Part shown: one piece after another, positions 54,989 to 63,090 of the stretch
Layout: every line of letters starts with the position of its first letter
Numbering within the stretch: position 1 is the first letter of the stretch
NCBI RefSeq assembly: GCF_007786445.1
Contig: NZ_VNJI01000028.1
Location: 1 to 64,000, forward strand
Direction: 5' to 3'
Length of the DNA: 64,000 nt
Origin: Paenibacillus cremeus
Lineage (GTDB): Bacteria; Bacillota; Bacilli; Paenibacillales; NBRC-103111
The notes under the pieces: model-generated
Databases searched by the model: none
What the model saw: the letters and a program-made list of their open reading frames with translations, nothing else
What the model was told of the DNA's origin: nothing
Made by a program: the position numbers and the translations under genes

Positions 54989-55915
54989 TTATTGTTCTGA
55001 TCGGATTTTTATTTCCCCGATCTTCAAAAGCTTAATAAAAACTTCGACTATCTGTGGATCGAATTGCGTGCCCTTGTTCTTATCTATTTCACTCATGATG
55101 TCGTCAAGTGCCATGACATTTCTATAAAGCCGTCTTGAAGCCATCGCATCGAAGGAATCTGCAACGGAAACAATGCGCGCAAAAAGTGGAATTTGCTCTC
55201 CCTTTAAGCCCTTTGGATAGCCCTTGCCATCGTATCTTTCGTGATGAAATAACACGATGTCCAATATGCCATTTGTTTTAAAATCAGAAATATGCTTTAG
55301 CGTTTCATAACCAATTACAGGATGTAATTTTATTAACTCATATTCTTCGGCGGTTAGTTTATCTGCTTTCATCAAAATATGTTCCGGAACGCCGATTTTC
55401 CCGATATCGTGCAGCAAACCACCGGTATTAATATCTTCGCACTGAGTGGCGTTCAAATTCATTTCTTTAGCAATCTTAATAGCGTAATTCGCTACATTTT
55501 CAGAATGGTTTGCCGTGTACGAATCCCTTGAGTCTAATGCTTTTGCAAGTGCAATGGTTAGTTCTTTTTCTTGCTTTTTTATTTTGTGATAGTGTTTTGT
55601 CATAGTGGCTGAAATAAAAACAACTAACGTAAATGAGATTAAACGGCACAACATTGCTTCAATGTGTTCTATACCGTCATCAACGAATGAACGGGCAAAT
55701 ACAACAAATGTACAAAGAAGAAATAAGACTGGCTTTGATATTTCTGAAAAGCCAAGACCTAAAAATATTAAAGTCAGAATGTACAGCGACGAAATATCTT
55801 GATGAGTAACCTTCGTTGCAAGTGGAACTAAAACCAAAAGAACAAAGAAACCATAGCGAAAAAACTTACAATTCACCACGATATTTTCCAGTGAACTGAC
55901 AAATCTTGAACTCAA
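54989..55915 (-). CDS. Membrane-anchored HD-GYP c-di-GMP phosphodiesterase
   Basis: A 308-aa protein: four predicted N-terminal transmembrane helices (about 20-105), then an HD-GYP domain. Metal motif LLHDIGK (HD at 169-170) and HHERYDGKGYP (224-234) are complete, so it should hydrolyse c-di-GMP. It is 18 bp after the MarR gene and upstream of two membrane genes with which it may form a membrane signalling unit. Confidence 0.9.
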   Translation of the reverse strand: MSSRFVSSLENIVVNCKFFRYGFFVLLVLVPLATKVTHQDISSLYILTLIFLGLGFSEISKPVLFLLCTFVVFARSFVDDGIEHIEAMLCRLISFTLVVFISATMTKHYHKIKKQEKELTIALAKALDSRDSYTANHSENVANYAIKIAKEMNLNATQCEDINTGGLLHDIGKIGVPEHILMKADKLTAEEYELIKLHPVIGYETLKHISDFKTNGILDIVLFHHERYDGKGYPKGLKGEQIPLFARIVSVADSFDAMASRRLYRNVMALDDIMSEIDKNKGTQFDPQIVEVFIKLLKIGEIKIRSEQ

Positions 55916-55932
55916 ATAAACACCACTTTCTT

Positions 55933-56418
55933 CTAGTGCATTTGAAATTTAGTTGAGCTTGGCTGGGTTAACCAGGATACAAAATTTTCCCCTTTGTAAT
56001 GCTGTAGCAGCGCCATTCCATTTTCGAGGAACGCTTGTATCTCCTCGCGTTTAACAGTTGAAGAATTAAACAAAAAATCTTTTTGCGGCATGACTTGTAT
56101 TGCAATAGCCATCAGTTTCTCCATTCCCCGGCTAGTTAGGGAAACGTACTTGAATTTGGTTTTATTCTTTTCAATACGGACGAAGTTTTCTTTAACTAAA
56201 GGTGGCAGCAGCCGACTGACCGTTGATAAGTGCCAGCATCCTAATCTGCTGATATCGCTAAATGTTAATGCTATATCACTTGTTGATAAAATAAACAAAA
56301 GATGCTGCTGCGCTGAGGAGAGACCATGTTCTTTATCGATATGTGACCACTGATCCAGGATGGAAAAATACAAAGCGCGAATCATTAAAACCATTTGCTT
56401 TTTCATTTCATTATCCAT
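55933..56418 (-). CDS. MarR/Hpr-type transcriptional regulator
   Basis: A 161-aa winged-helix protein. Recognition region DISRLGCWHLSTVSRLLPPL followed by the wing VRIEKNKTKFKYVSLTSRG. N-terminal helix and size resemble the Hpr (ScoC) branch. First gene of the operon with HD-GYP; autoregulation is likely but no operator was assigned. Confidence 0.85.
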   Translation of the reverse strand: MDNEMKKQMVLMIRALYFSILDQWSHIDKEHGLSSAQQHLLFILSTSDIALTFSDISRLGCWHLSTVSRLLPPLVKENFVRIEKNKTKFKYVSLTSRGMEKLMAIAIQVMPQKDFLFNSSTVKREEIQAFLENGMALLQHYKGENFVSWLTQPSSTKFQMH

Positions 56419-56499
56419 TTGCCATTGTCACCTCAAAGTCAGATGTATATACAACTCAAAATTAATTTGCGCATATTGGGAAATATTATTCCAAAGATT

Positions 56500-56534
56500 A
56501 ACAAAAAGAAAAAGCACCCTGTAGAAGGCGCCTT
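56500..56534 (-). terminator. Terminator of the CBO0543-like gene
   Basis: On the - strand AAGGCGCCTT (56534-56525) pairs with AGGGTGCTTT (56520-56511) using G-U pairs, then a TTTTTCTTTTTG tail. It ends the 57050-56538 gene before the MarR operon. Confidence 0.75.
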
Positions 56535-56537
56535 GGC

Positions 56538-57050
56538 TCACTTTATCTGATTTTCATTATTTAAAAATGTCTTGTTGATAAAAGGGACTTTTTTGCTTAC
56601 ACCCAATATTCCTCTGGAGAGCAATTTTACAGACAAAATAGCAACAAACGTATGCAACAATGTCCAATGGTTATGGTACCTGATAAGTTTTGTTTTCTTA
56701 AGCGCCCAAAGCTCAAGCAGCATTTGCGGAAGAGCGAATAAAAAGGATGTACCAAATATTTTTTTGACATTTGCTTTGTATGTCGCTTGGCAAAACCAAA
56801 TTGAAATGTAGGGGCAAATTAAATAATCATAAACCAATTCAATTTTAAATACCTTTGGCGCAAAGCGTTTTGGGTATGTGATATACCTTTTCTTAGTCAA
56901 ATACCGATTAATGCCGTGATTGATAACGCCGCTAAGCAAAAACAAACTCGACCAATATTTTACCGACGGTTTTCTATACAAGGTTGGTATCAAAAGAACG
57001 GAAATGCCGGTAGCTATCTTCAATATGGTTTTTTCCTTCAAATGATACAC
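56538..57050 (-). CDS. CBO0543-family membrane protein
   Basis: A 170-aa protein with two to four membrane helices. The YPKRFAP motif and the position of aromatic residues match the CBO0543 family as I recall it. Ribosome-binding site GGGAGGTG. Convergent/divergent context with the decayed DUF3231 gene fits a sporulation-linked neighbourhood. Confidence 0.7.
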   Translation of the reverse strand: MYHLKEKTILKIATGISVLLIPTLYRKPSVKYWSSLFLLSGVINHGINRYLTKKRYITYPKRFAPKVFKIELVYDYLICPYISIWFCQATYKANVKKIFGTSFLFALPQMLLELWALKKTKLIRYHNHWTLLHTFVAILSVKLLSRGILGVSKKVPFINKTFLNNENQIK

Positions 57051-57221
57051 CTCCCGGTTTTAACTAAGGATTTGACTTGTATCCGCAACTTAAAATTATT
57101 TTATCCTTATATCATCAAATTATTTGAGTTTGCAATCCTACTGATTGTTAAATCATGATGAATGTATAACGTATATTTTGGAATAATAAGACGAAATGCA
57201 CTTGGATGGAGGTTTAAATTA

Positions 57222-58033
57222 ATGGAAGACAAAACGAAGATGGACTTAACCTCCTCAGAGATGTCCATCCTTTGGAAAACGTATATATTCGAAAACGTTA
57301 AACCGCTGTATCTTAAAGCACTTACCGCAACGGTTGAAGACAATGAAATAGCTACAATCATTAAAGACAAGTTAAACACAAAAGAGCAACGTATACGGAC
57401 TTTAACGGAAATTTTTAAAAAAGAGAACTTCCCTCCCTGTTCCAATGGGGTTTACTAATCAAGATATGAATGTAAGCGCGCCGCGATTGTTTACCGATGC
57501 GTTTATGGCGCATTACGTTTATTACATGGCGACAATGGCGATTGATAATTATCGAATTGGGTAACGATATCTTCCAGAGCAGATATTCGCCAGTTTTTCA
57601 TCAGCGGAATCAACACCTTTATTCAGTTTACAGACAGAATAATGGATTGTTTGTTGCAAAAGGGATTGTTTGCCCGCTCACCGTATGTTCCTTATCCTAA
57701 ACAAATTGATTTTGTACAGGAGACAAGTTTCATTCACGATATTTTCGGCAAAAAAAGACCACTGCAGACCATTGTATGCTTAAACCAACAGCGCAATGCA
57801 ATCGGTCAACAACTACTCATCGCCTTTAAACAAACAGCAAAATCCGATGATGTTAAAGCATACATGGACGAAGGTATAAAGCTATCTTCATCCCTAATGG
57901 AAACATTCGCTTCGCTCTTGAAGGAAGATGATTTAATTCCCCCTTCCTACAGCGGCTTAGGAGTGACAGATTCACCGGAAGCGCCTTTTTCGGAGAAGCT
58001 TATGTTAAGTTTAATGACTTCGCTCAACAAGAT
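57222..58033 (+). pseudogene. DUF3231 family gene, frameshifted and truncated
   Basis: Intact relatives are about 330 aa with two similar halves. Here ATG 57222 (TGGAGG upstream) opens the first half to about 57430; an extra C in TTCCCTCCC shifts the frame, which continues as PVPMGFTNQDMNVSAPRLF to a stop at 57562. A further lesion follows, and the frame then continues as LLQKGLFARSPYVPYPKQID up to FSEKLMLSLMTSL. At about 58030 similarity ends where a transposase relic begins. The function of the family is unknown. Confidence 0.8.
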
Positions 58034-58481
58034 CAATTACCGGTTGGATGAGTTCTTTCAACTCTTCGGCCGAGCTGCTTTTTACACTTTTTGCAACGAG
58101 AATGGTTCCACTGAACACTTCCCGAACGACATAAAGCGTCTCATTTCCTTTCTCAGGTTGAACGCCATCCATTGAGATCATGATTCCACCGTGATCATTT
58201 GAAACCTGTGTAAGCTCTGCTTTTGCATATTCGGTGACGCTTGAGCGAAGCAAGGTAACATAACGTTCGTACAGTCGTTGAGAGTTTCGCTCCGAAGTAG
58301 CGACACCACGCTCATTAAGTTCTTGAGTGGTCTCTGCGATCGTCATGTGGAGCTTGAAACGTAATTGTCCAACAAGAGCTAATACGTCGAAGCCGTATGA
58401 TGTATGTTTCATACACAATGAATCTGCTTCTGCTGATTTGTAATATGTCTTTGGATAAGTGCAATTAGGATTAGTGCACAC
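58011..58481 (-). pseudogene. Truncated transposase relic
   Basis: A 156-aa frame with zinc-type CTNPNC at the start, QLRFKLHMTIAETTQELNER and YVVREVFSGTILVAK, which read like the middle of a Firmicutes transposase. The frame has a stop just upstream and ends at the DUF3231 junction, so both ends are missing; no terminal inverted repeats were found. Probably an old insertion that cut the DUF3231 gene. Family not determined. Confidence 0.6.
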
Positions 58482-58535
58482 AAATGAGTATTCATAATCA
58501 ATCGTATGGAGTTAAGGTTTGGGAGGATGGAACAG

Positions 58536-59147
58536 ATGATGCTCATACAAGAAGAAAAGTCATATTCGGTTATGGATTATATTTTGGAATTCGCTGAACA
58601 AGATATCTGTTCATTTTTGTTGAGGAAATTACAGCGTCATCATCATGAAACCTATCAGCATTTGCTTCGTGTCTCGGGTTTATGTATGGAGCTTTTTCAT
58701 AAGCTCGGAATCCATAAGACGGAGCAAGCGAAGATGATACGTTCCGCATTGCTGCATGATCTCGGAAAGCTTGCCATCGATAAAAGTCTGCTGGACAAAA
58801 AAGGACCGCTCGACCGGGAAGAATGGACAAGGATCCAAAACCACTGCCGGTCCGGTGTTGAGATACTGGAGCGAATCGGCATCAATGAACATTTAAACTC
58901 CGATATGATTCAGTTTCATCATGAGAATTTGGATGGTTCCGGGTATTATGGGTTAAAATACAGCGAGTTATGTCCAGGGGTCAAAATCTTACGTGTGGAG
59001 GACAGCTACGATGCCATGACCCAACCGAGAGCTTATAAAAAATCGATGAACTCTAAAGAAGCTTTTGAAGAGTTATTTCGTTGGAGCGATATCCATTACG
59101 ATCCGCTCGTTGTAAATATGCTGTATTCTTTGAAAAAAACCAACTAA
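58536..59147 (+). CDS. HD-GYP-like protein with variant signature
   Basis: A 203-aa cytosolic HD-domain protein; ATG 58536 is 9 nt after GGGAGG (earlier ATGs at 58506 and 58527 are poorly placed). Metal motifs LLHDLGK (HD at 74-75), His103 and HHENLDGSGYY (128-138) are present but the GYP signature reads GYY. It could retain phosphodiesterase activity or serve as a c-di-GMP-pathway sensor. It stands alone after the transposase relic and converges with the GAF gene. Confidence 0.82.
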   Translation: MMLIQEEKSYSVMDYILEFAEQDICSFLLRKLQRHHHETYQHLLRVSGLCMELFHKLGIHKTEQAKMIRSALLHDLGKLAIDKSLLDKKGPLDREEWTRIQNHCRSGVEILERIGINEHLNSDMIQFHHENLDGSGYYGLKYSELCPGVKILRVEDSYDAMTQPRAYKKSMNSKEAFEELFRWSDIHYDPLVVNMLYSLKKTN

Positions 59148-59164
59148 TGAGGATCTCCACAAGA

Positions 59165-59818
59165 TCAAGTAATCTTGTCCGCTTGGATCTGTTTCAGTAT
59201 AACCTCCTTATTCGAGACAAGCTCCTTCCCGATAAGCGGGCCGAATGCTTGATAACGTTGTATGTCTTGATCGGTAAATGGGTTTTTGTTATTGGCAAAC
59301 ATCACTTGATGGCCGAAAGCGTTATTATTGTGCAGAAGCGGCATTGCACAAAAAGCATGAAGTTGGGATTTTAGCAGCTCGGTCCGATGGTTATTGTTTA
59401 CATAATGATCTGAACGTTCTACATCATGTATAACCAGAACCTTATCGATATAATCCGGATTGACCGAGCCGGCGGAAACATCGTTTTTGACGCATAACCC
59501 GTGGGTATATTCGTTATATGCCGCAAGTAAGTCCGGCACCGAGCTGTTCCACAGCTTCTGCGTTTCATGTTCATACAAATAGATGGAATGCGTGAACCCG
59601 GGGAACTGCTGCCGCACATATGCGAGATATCGGTTCATCAAAATTTTGGAACGAAGGGCGATATACTCGGTGCTGCCAAGCAGATCCTTTTGAAAACAAT
59701 CGAGGAGTACTTGAGCTATGTTCAGCTCCTTAGAATGATTGCGGGAAATGGAGGTGAGCAGCTCGCGAATTTCCTTAGTGATCTTAAAATTTTTTAATGA
59801 GGCAACTATTTCGTCCAC
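59165..59818 (-). CDS. GAF-like sensory protein
   Basis: A 217-aa soluble protein. The C-terminal two-thirds have a GAF-like pattern (HGLCVKNDVSAGSV, LKSQLHAFCAMPLLHNNNAF, FTDQDIQRYQAFGPLIGKEL), with an N-terminal helical part. GTG start overlaps the stop of the XRE gene by one base (TAGTG), so the two are co-translated and probably form a sensor-regulator pair. Ligand unknown. Confidence 0.72.
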   Translation of the reverse strand: MDEIVASLKNFKITKEIRELLTSISRNHSKELNIAQVLLDCFQKDLLGSTEYIALRSKILMNRYLAYVRQQFPGFTHSIYLYEHETQKLWNSSVPDLLAAYNEYTHGLCVKNDVSAGSVNPDYIDKVLVIHDVERSDHYVNNNHRTELLKSQLHAFCAMPLLHNNNAFGHQVMFANNKNPFTDQDIQRYQAFGPLIGKELVSNKEVILKQIQADKIT

Positions 59819-60210
59819 TAAGTATCCGCCGCCTTTTCATCGAGTATATTCGTATGCTGCTGATCTAAACGTTTCTGGACAATGGTCTCCAATAAACTGC
59901 AAATCGATTCCAGCTCTTCCTCCGTTAAGACATGTCCATCCCAATGCAATTTTCCAATTGGAGACGACAATCCCGGTAAAGTGGGCAGCGTAACCCGATC
60001 GATGGATTGGCTCAATCCCAATAAATAATCCGCAGTTGTGTCTAATGTTGTTGCCAGTTTATGAATCACCTTGATCTCCGGCTCACGTTTGCCATGCTCA
60101 TATCCGGATATGGTCGTTTTAGCTACTCCGACCTTTTTCCCGAGCTCTTCCATAGTATAACCGCGCATCATACGCAGCTGCTTTAAACGGCTTCCAAAAT
60201 GACTGGGCAC
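59818..60210 (-). CDS. XRE family transcriptional regulator
   Basis: A 130-aa repressor-like protein: HTH at about 5-60 (LKQLRMMRGYTMEELGKKVG, then VAKTTISGYEHGKREP) and a C-terminal tail with a helical EEELESICSLLETIVQKRL segment. It is divergent from the riboswitch gene; repeated 16-bp sites in between are candidate operators. Confidence 0.9.
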   Translation of the reverse strand: MPSHFGSRLKQLRMMRGYTMEELGKKVGVAKTTISGYEHGKREPEIKVIHKLATTLDTTADYLLGLSQSIDRVTLPTLPGLSSPIGKLHWDGHVLTEEELESICSLLETIVQKRLDQQHTNILDEKAADT

Positions 60211-60272
60211 AGTCCCACCCCCTGAGTAATTTCCAGTTGAAGTACTTAATGAAATAGTTTAAACTTGCTATG

Positions 60273-60288
60273 TACTCGAATTGAATAC
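60273..60288 (+). promoter_or_regulatory. Candidate XRE operator, site 1
   Basis: TACTCGAATTGAATAC, one base different from site 2 at 60428. It is a near-palindrome (TACTCRA-A-TTGAATA) and lies 63 bp upstream of the XRE gene. An inverted half-match GTATTCAAT occurs near 60346-60354. Confidence 0.5.
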
Positions 60289-60427
60289 ATTTTTAACTTG
60301 TTTATTTAAGCATTAGTATAACTTAAATGTCCCTAGATCAAAAGGTGTATTCAATCGCCAATTCTGCCTAGTGGTTACCAGAAATAATCATTTGAAGAAA
60401 AAGTTAAATTGATTTGATATGAATATA

Positions 60428-60443
60428 TACTCAAATTGAATAC
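60428..60443 (+). promoter_or_regulatory. Candidate XRE operator, site 2
   Basis: TACTCAAATTGAATAC, 15 of 16 bases equal to site 1 in the same orientation. It sits about 30 bp before the riboswitch aptamer, where it would overlap or flank the promoter of the GGDEF-EAL gene. Confidence 0.5.
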
Positions 60444-60471
60444 TTTTTTATCATGTAAATACATATATGAC

Positions 60472-60548
60472 AAAGGCAAATCCTACGAAAGTCGGAGACG
60501 CAAAACCGCGGGTCTAAGGCAGAAACTGCTATGACGGCTAGGTTACCA
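60472..60548 (+). ncRNA. Class I cyclic-di-GMP riboswitch (GEMM-I)
   Basis: The conserved layout of GEMM-I is present in order: AAGGCAAA lead, P2 stem CCTACGAAAGTCGG capped by a GAAA tetraloop, GACGCAAAACC core, GGGTCTAAGGC and the tetraloop-receptor-type segment TATGACGGCTAGGTTACC. It agrees closely with the Vc2 aptamer. A terminator follows, so control by transcription termination is likely. It senses the very molecule that the downstream enzyme makes or degrades. Confidence 0.92.
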
Positions 60549-60560
60549 AAAGGAATGAAG

Positions 60561-60596
60561 CAGCCTATCCTTTTTGGGAGGGCTGTTTTCTTTTTT
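60561..60596 (+). terminator. Riboswitch expression-platform terminator
   Basis: CAGCCT (60561-60566) pairs with GGGCTG (60580-60585), inner TCC/GGG pairs, then TTTTCTTTTTT. It lies between the aptamer and the ATG at 60615. Whether c-di-GMP turns it on or off cannot be decided by eye. Confidence 0.85.
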
Positions 60597-60614
60597 CATG
60601 ATTGGGGGGTATTT

Positions 60615-63080
60615 ATGATGAACGAGGACAAGGTCAATATCTTACTGGTGGATGATCAGGCGGAAAATTTATTGGCGCTGGAAGCGGTTATCGAGAGAGA
60701 TGACTACAATTTGGTCAAGGCATATTCGGGGGAAGAAGCCTTAAAATATTTGTTCAAATATGAATTCGCTGTTATTTTATTGGACGTTCAAATGCCGGGA
60801 TTGGATGGTTTTGAGACGGCTAAAATTATTAAATCCCGTGTCAAATCCAAAAATATACCGATCATTTTCGTCACGGCTAATAACATGGATGAACAGCATG
60901 TATATACGGGGTATTTTGTTGGCGCCATCGAGTATATTCTTAAACCGTTTGATCCGAATACGTTGAAGGCAAAGGTCCAAGGGTTTGTCGAGATCTATAA
61001 AACGAACCGCAAGCTGACTGAGCAAACGGAAAAGCTTCTCCAAAAGACCAAGGAATTAGAGAAGGCTTATAAAGAGCTGACGGCGATGACTTCGGAATTA
61101 AGTAAATCGCAGGCATTGGCTAATGTAATAAGCGAAACCTCCATTGATTCGATGTTCGTTCTCGATCAGGACGGCCGGATACTGAAGATAAACCCTGCTG
61201 TGAAAAAAATGTTCGGATACGAGGAGATCGAAATCTTGGAAAAAAACATTGAACTCGTATTTTCTTCAGCTAAATCGCAAAGCTTCATCAGGAGCCGCTT
61301 AAACAGTTTAGCCGGCATGGAAGAGATTTTGAAGGATGAAGAAGGTATTAAAGAAATTTCCGCTGTCCGCAAAGACGGGAGTACGTTCCCCGTGGAATTT
61401 CAAATCGGCAAAACGCTCATGGAAAATAAAAGCATTATCGCCTGTACGATCCGGGATGTAACGAAAAAAAGACAATTCGAGCAAATGATCACACATATGG
61501 CCTACCATGACGGATTGACAAATTTGCCGAACAGGCGATTGTTTAACGATCATTTGAGCTCGATGTTAAAACAAGCCAAGCAAAAGAATCAGCTGCTGGT
61601 GATGATGTATTTGGATCTGGATCGTTTTAAATATATCAATGACTCGCTTGGCCATGCCATTGGCGATAAGCTGCTGCAAGAGGTTGCGAATAAGCTGCTT
61701 GTCTGCACACGCGGCGAGGGGGATTTCGTCTCCAGGATTGGCGGAGACGAATTTAACATCCTGCTGCCGGAAACAAACCGGGAGGCCGCGCTCGAGATGG
61801 CCGAAGAGATGCTGGAGCAATTTAAAAAACCGGTATATATAGAAAATTATGAATTATTCGTTACGGCGAGTATAGGGATCAGCGTGTTTCCTTATGACGG
61901 AGAGGATGCTCTTTCGCTCATGAAAAATGCGGATGCCGCTTTATACCGTGCGAAAGAGCAGGGCAAAAATAAGTATCAAATTTACCATTCCGGTATGAAC
62001 CTCCAATCCTATCGAACTTTCATCCTGCAAAATGATTTGAGGAAGGCGGCCGAACGCGAGGAATTGATTCTTCATTATCAGCCTCGAATTGATGCTGCGA
62101 CGGGAAAGGTCATAGGCACCGAAGCGTTGATTCGCTGGAATCACCCGAGCTGGGGACAGCTCCTGCCCTCTGAGTTTATTCCATTGGCCGAGGAAACCGG
62201 GCAAATCGCTGGTATAGGCGAATGGGTTTTGCGGAAGGCCTGCGAGCAAAATAAGCTGTGGCAGAATGAAGGGCTTCCTTTAACTCGAATCGCGGTTAAT
62301 TTTTCGCCGCTGCAATTTTTACAGAAGGATCTTATTCGTATCATCAACCAAATCTTAACTGAAACCGGTGTAGAGCCGGAAGTGCTGGAGATCGAAATTA
62401 CGGAATCCGCCATCCTTCAAAATGAAAATATCATCACGAAGATGCTGCATGAAATTAAAGGTATGGGAATTACGATCAGTCTCGATGATTTTGGTTCCGG
62501 AGGCACTTCCTTAAGCACGCTTAAAAATATTCCGGCCGATATCGTCAAGATCGATAAAATCTTCATTGACGATTTATCCGTCAACCCGAGTCAGGGCACG
62601 GCATTTATTACCTCGATCGTCTCATTGGCTCATAGCTTGAAAATGTCGGTTGTGGCCGAAGGAATTGAGTCGGAGGAGCAGCTGAACCTATTGAAAAAAC
62701 TCGGTGTGCAGGGCATGCAGGGATTTTTATTCAGTCCTCCGGTACCGCCTGCAGAGCTCGATTCGCTGCTTAATAGGGGTTTACCCGAGCAGTTTACCTA
62801 TAAGAGCAAGATCGAGAAGGAAGTGGATCAGCAGGATATTCTTGATTTTCAGCTTTATCGAATGAAAGAGCTCTTCTCTATTTCATCCCGCGAGCATGAT
62901 GTATTTAAATTAATCATTGATGGTTTAAATAATAAAGAGATCTCTGAGCAGTTATTTATAAGTGAGCATACGGTGAAAAATCATATTACGCGCATTTTTC
63001 AAAAATTGAATGTCAATGATCGTCTTCAGGCTATGGCCAAAGTATACCAGAGCTGTATTCAGCAAAATAAAGCTCTATAA
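60615..63080 (+). CDS. REC-PAS-GGDEF-EAL protein with C-terminal LuxR HTH
   Basis: An 821-aa c-di-GMP enzyme. Start ATG 60615 (or 60618) after GGGGGG; the frame opens earlier within the riboswitch. Domains: response-regulator receiver (7-125, acidic Asp13-14, phospho-Asp57, Lys110), coiled segment, PAS (about 170-285), GGDEF with intact GGDEF (376-380), EAL (about 470-725) with EAL at 503-505, EITES, DDFGSGG and AEGIE, and a LuxR-type HTH (755-815, LNNKEISEQLFISEHTVKNH). No canonical RxxD inhibitory site precedes GGDEF. Both enzyme signatures look usable. The HTH suggests direct DNA binding by a c-di-GMP enzyme. Preceded by its own riboswitch. Confidence 0.93.
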   Translation: MMNEDKVNILLVDDQAENLLALEAVIERDDYNLVKAYSGEEALKYLFKYEFAVILLDVQMPGLDGFETAKIIKSRVKSKNIPIIFVTANNMDEQHVYTGYFVGAIEYILKPFDPNTLKAKVQGFVEIYKTNRKLTEQTEKLLQKTKELEKAYKELTAMTSELSKSQALANVISETSIDSMFVLDQDGRILKINPAVKKMFGYEEIEILEKNIELVFSSAKSQSFIRSRLNSLAGMEEILKDEEGIKEISAVRKDGSTFPVEFQIGKTLMENKSIIACTIRDVTKKRQFEQMITHMAYHDGLTNLPNRRLFNDHLSSMLKQAKQKNQLLVMMYLDLDRFKYINDSLGHAIGDKLLQEVANKLLVCTRGEGDFVSRIGGDEFNILLPETNREAALEMAEEMLEQFKKPVYIENYELFVTASIGISVFPYDGEDALSLMKNADAALYRAKEQGKNKYQIYHSGMNLQSYRTFILQNDLRKAAEREELILHYQPRIDAATGKVIGTEALIRWNHPSWGQLLPSEFIPLAEETGQIAGIGEWVLRKACEQNKLWQNEGLPLTRIAVNFSPLQFLQKDLIRIINQILTETGVEPEVLEIEITESAILQNENIITKMLHEIKGMGITISLDDFGSGGTSLSTLKNIPADIVKIDKIFIDDLSVNPSQGTAFITSIVSLAHSLKMSVVAEGIESEEQLNLLKKLGVQGMQGFLFSPPVPPAELDSLLNRGLPEQFTYKSKIEKEVDQQDILDFQLYRMKELFSISSREHDVFKLIIDGLNNKEISEQLFISEHTVKNHITRIFQKLNVNDRLQAMAKVYQSCIQQNKAL

Positions 63081-63090
63081 GGGGACCATT

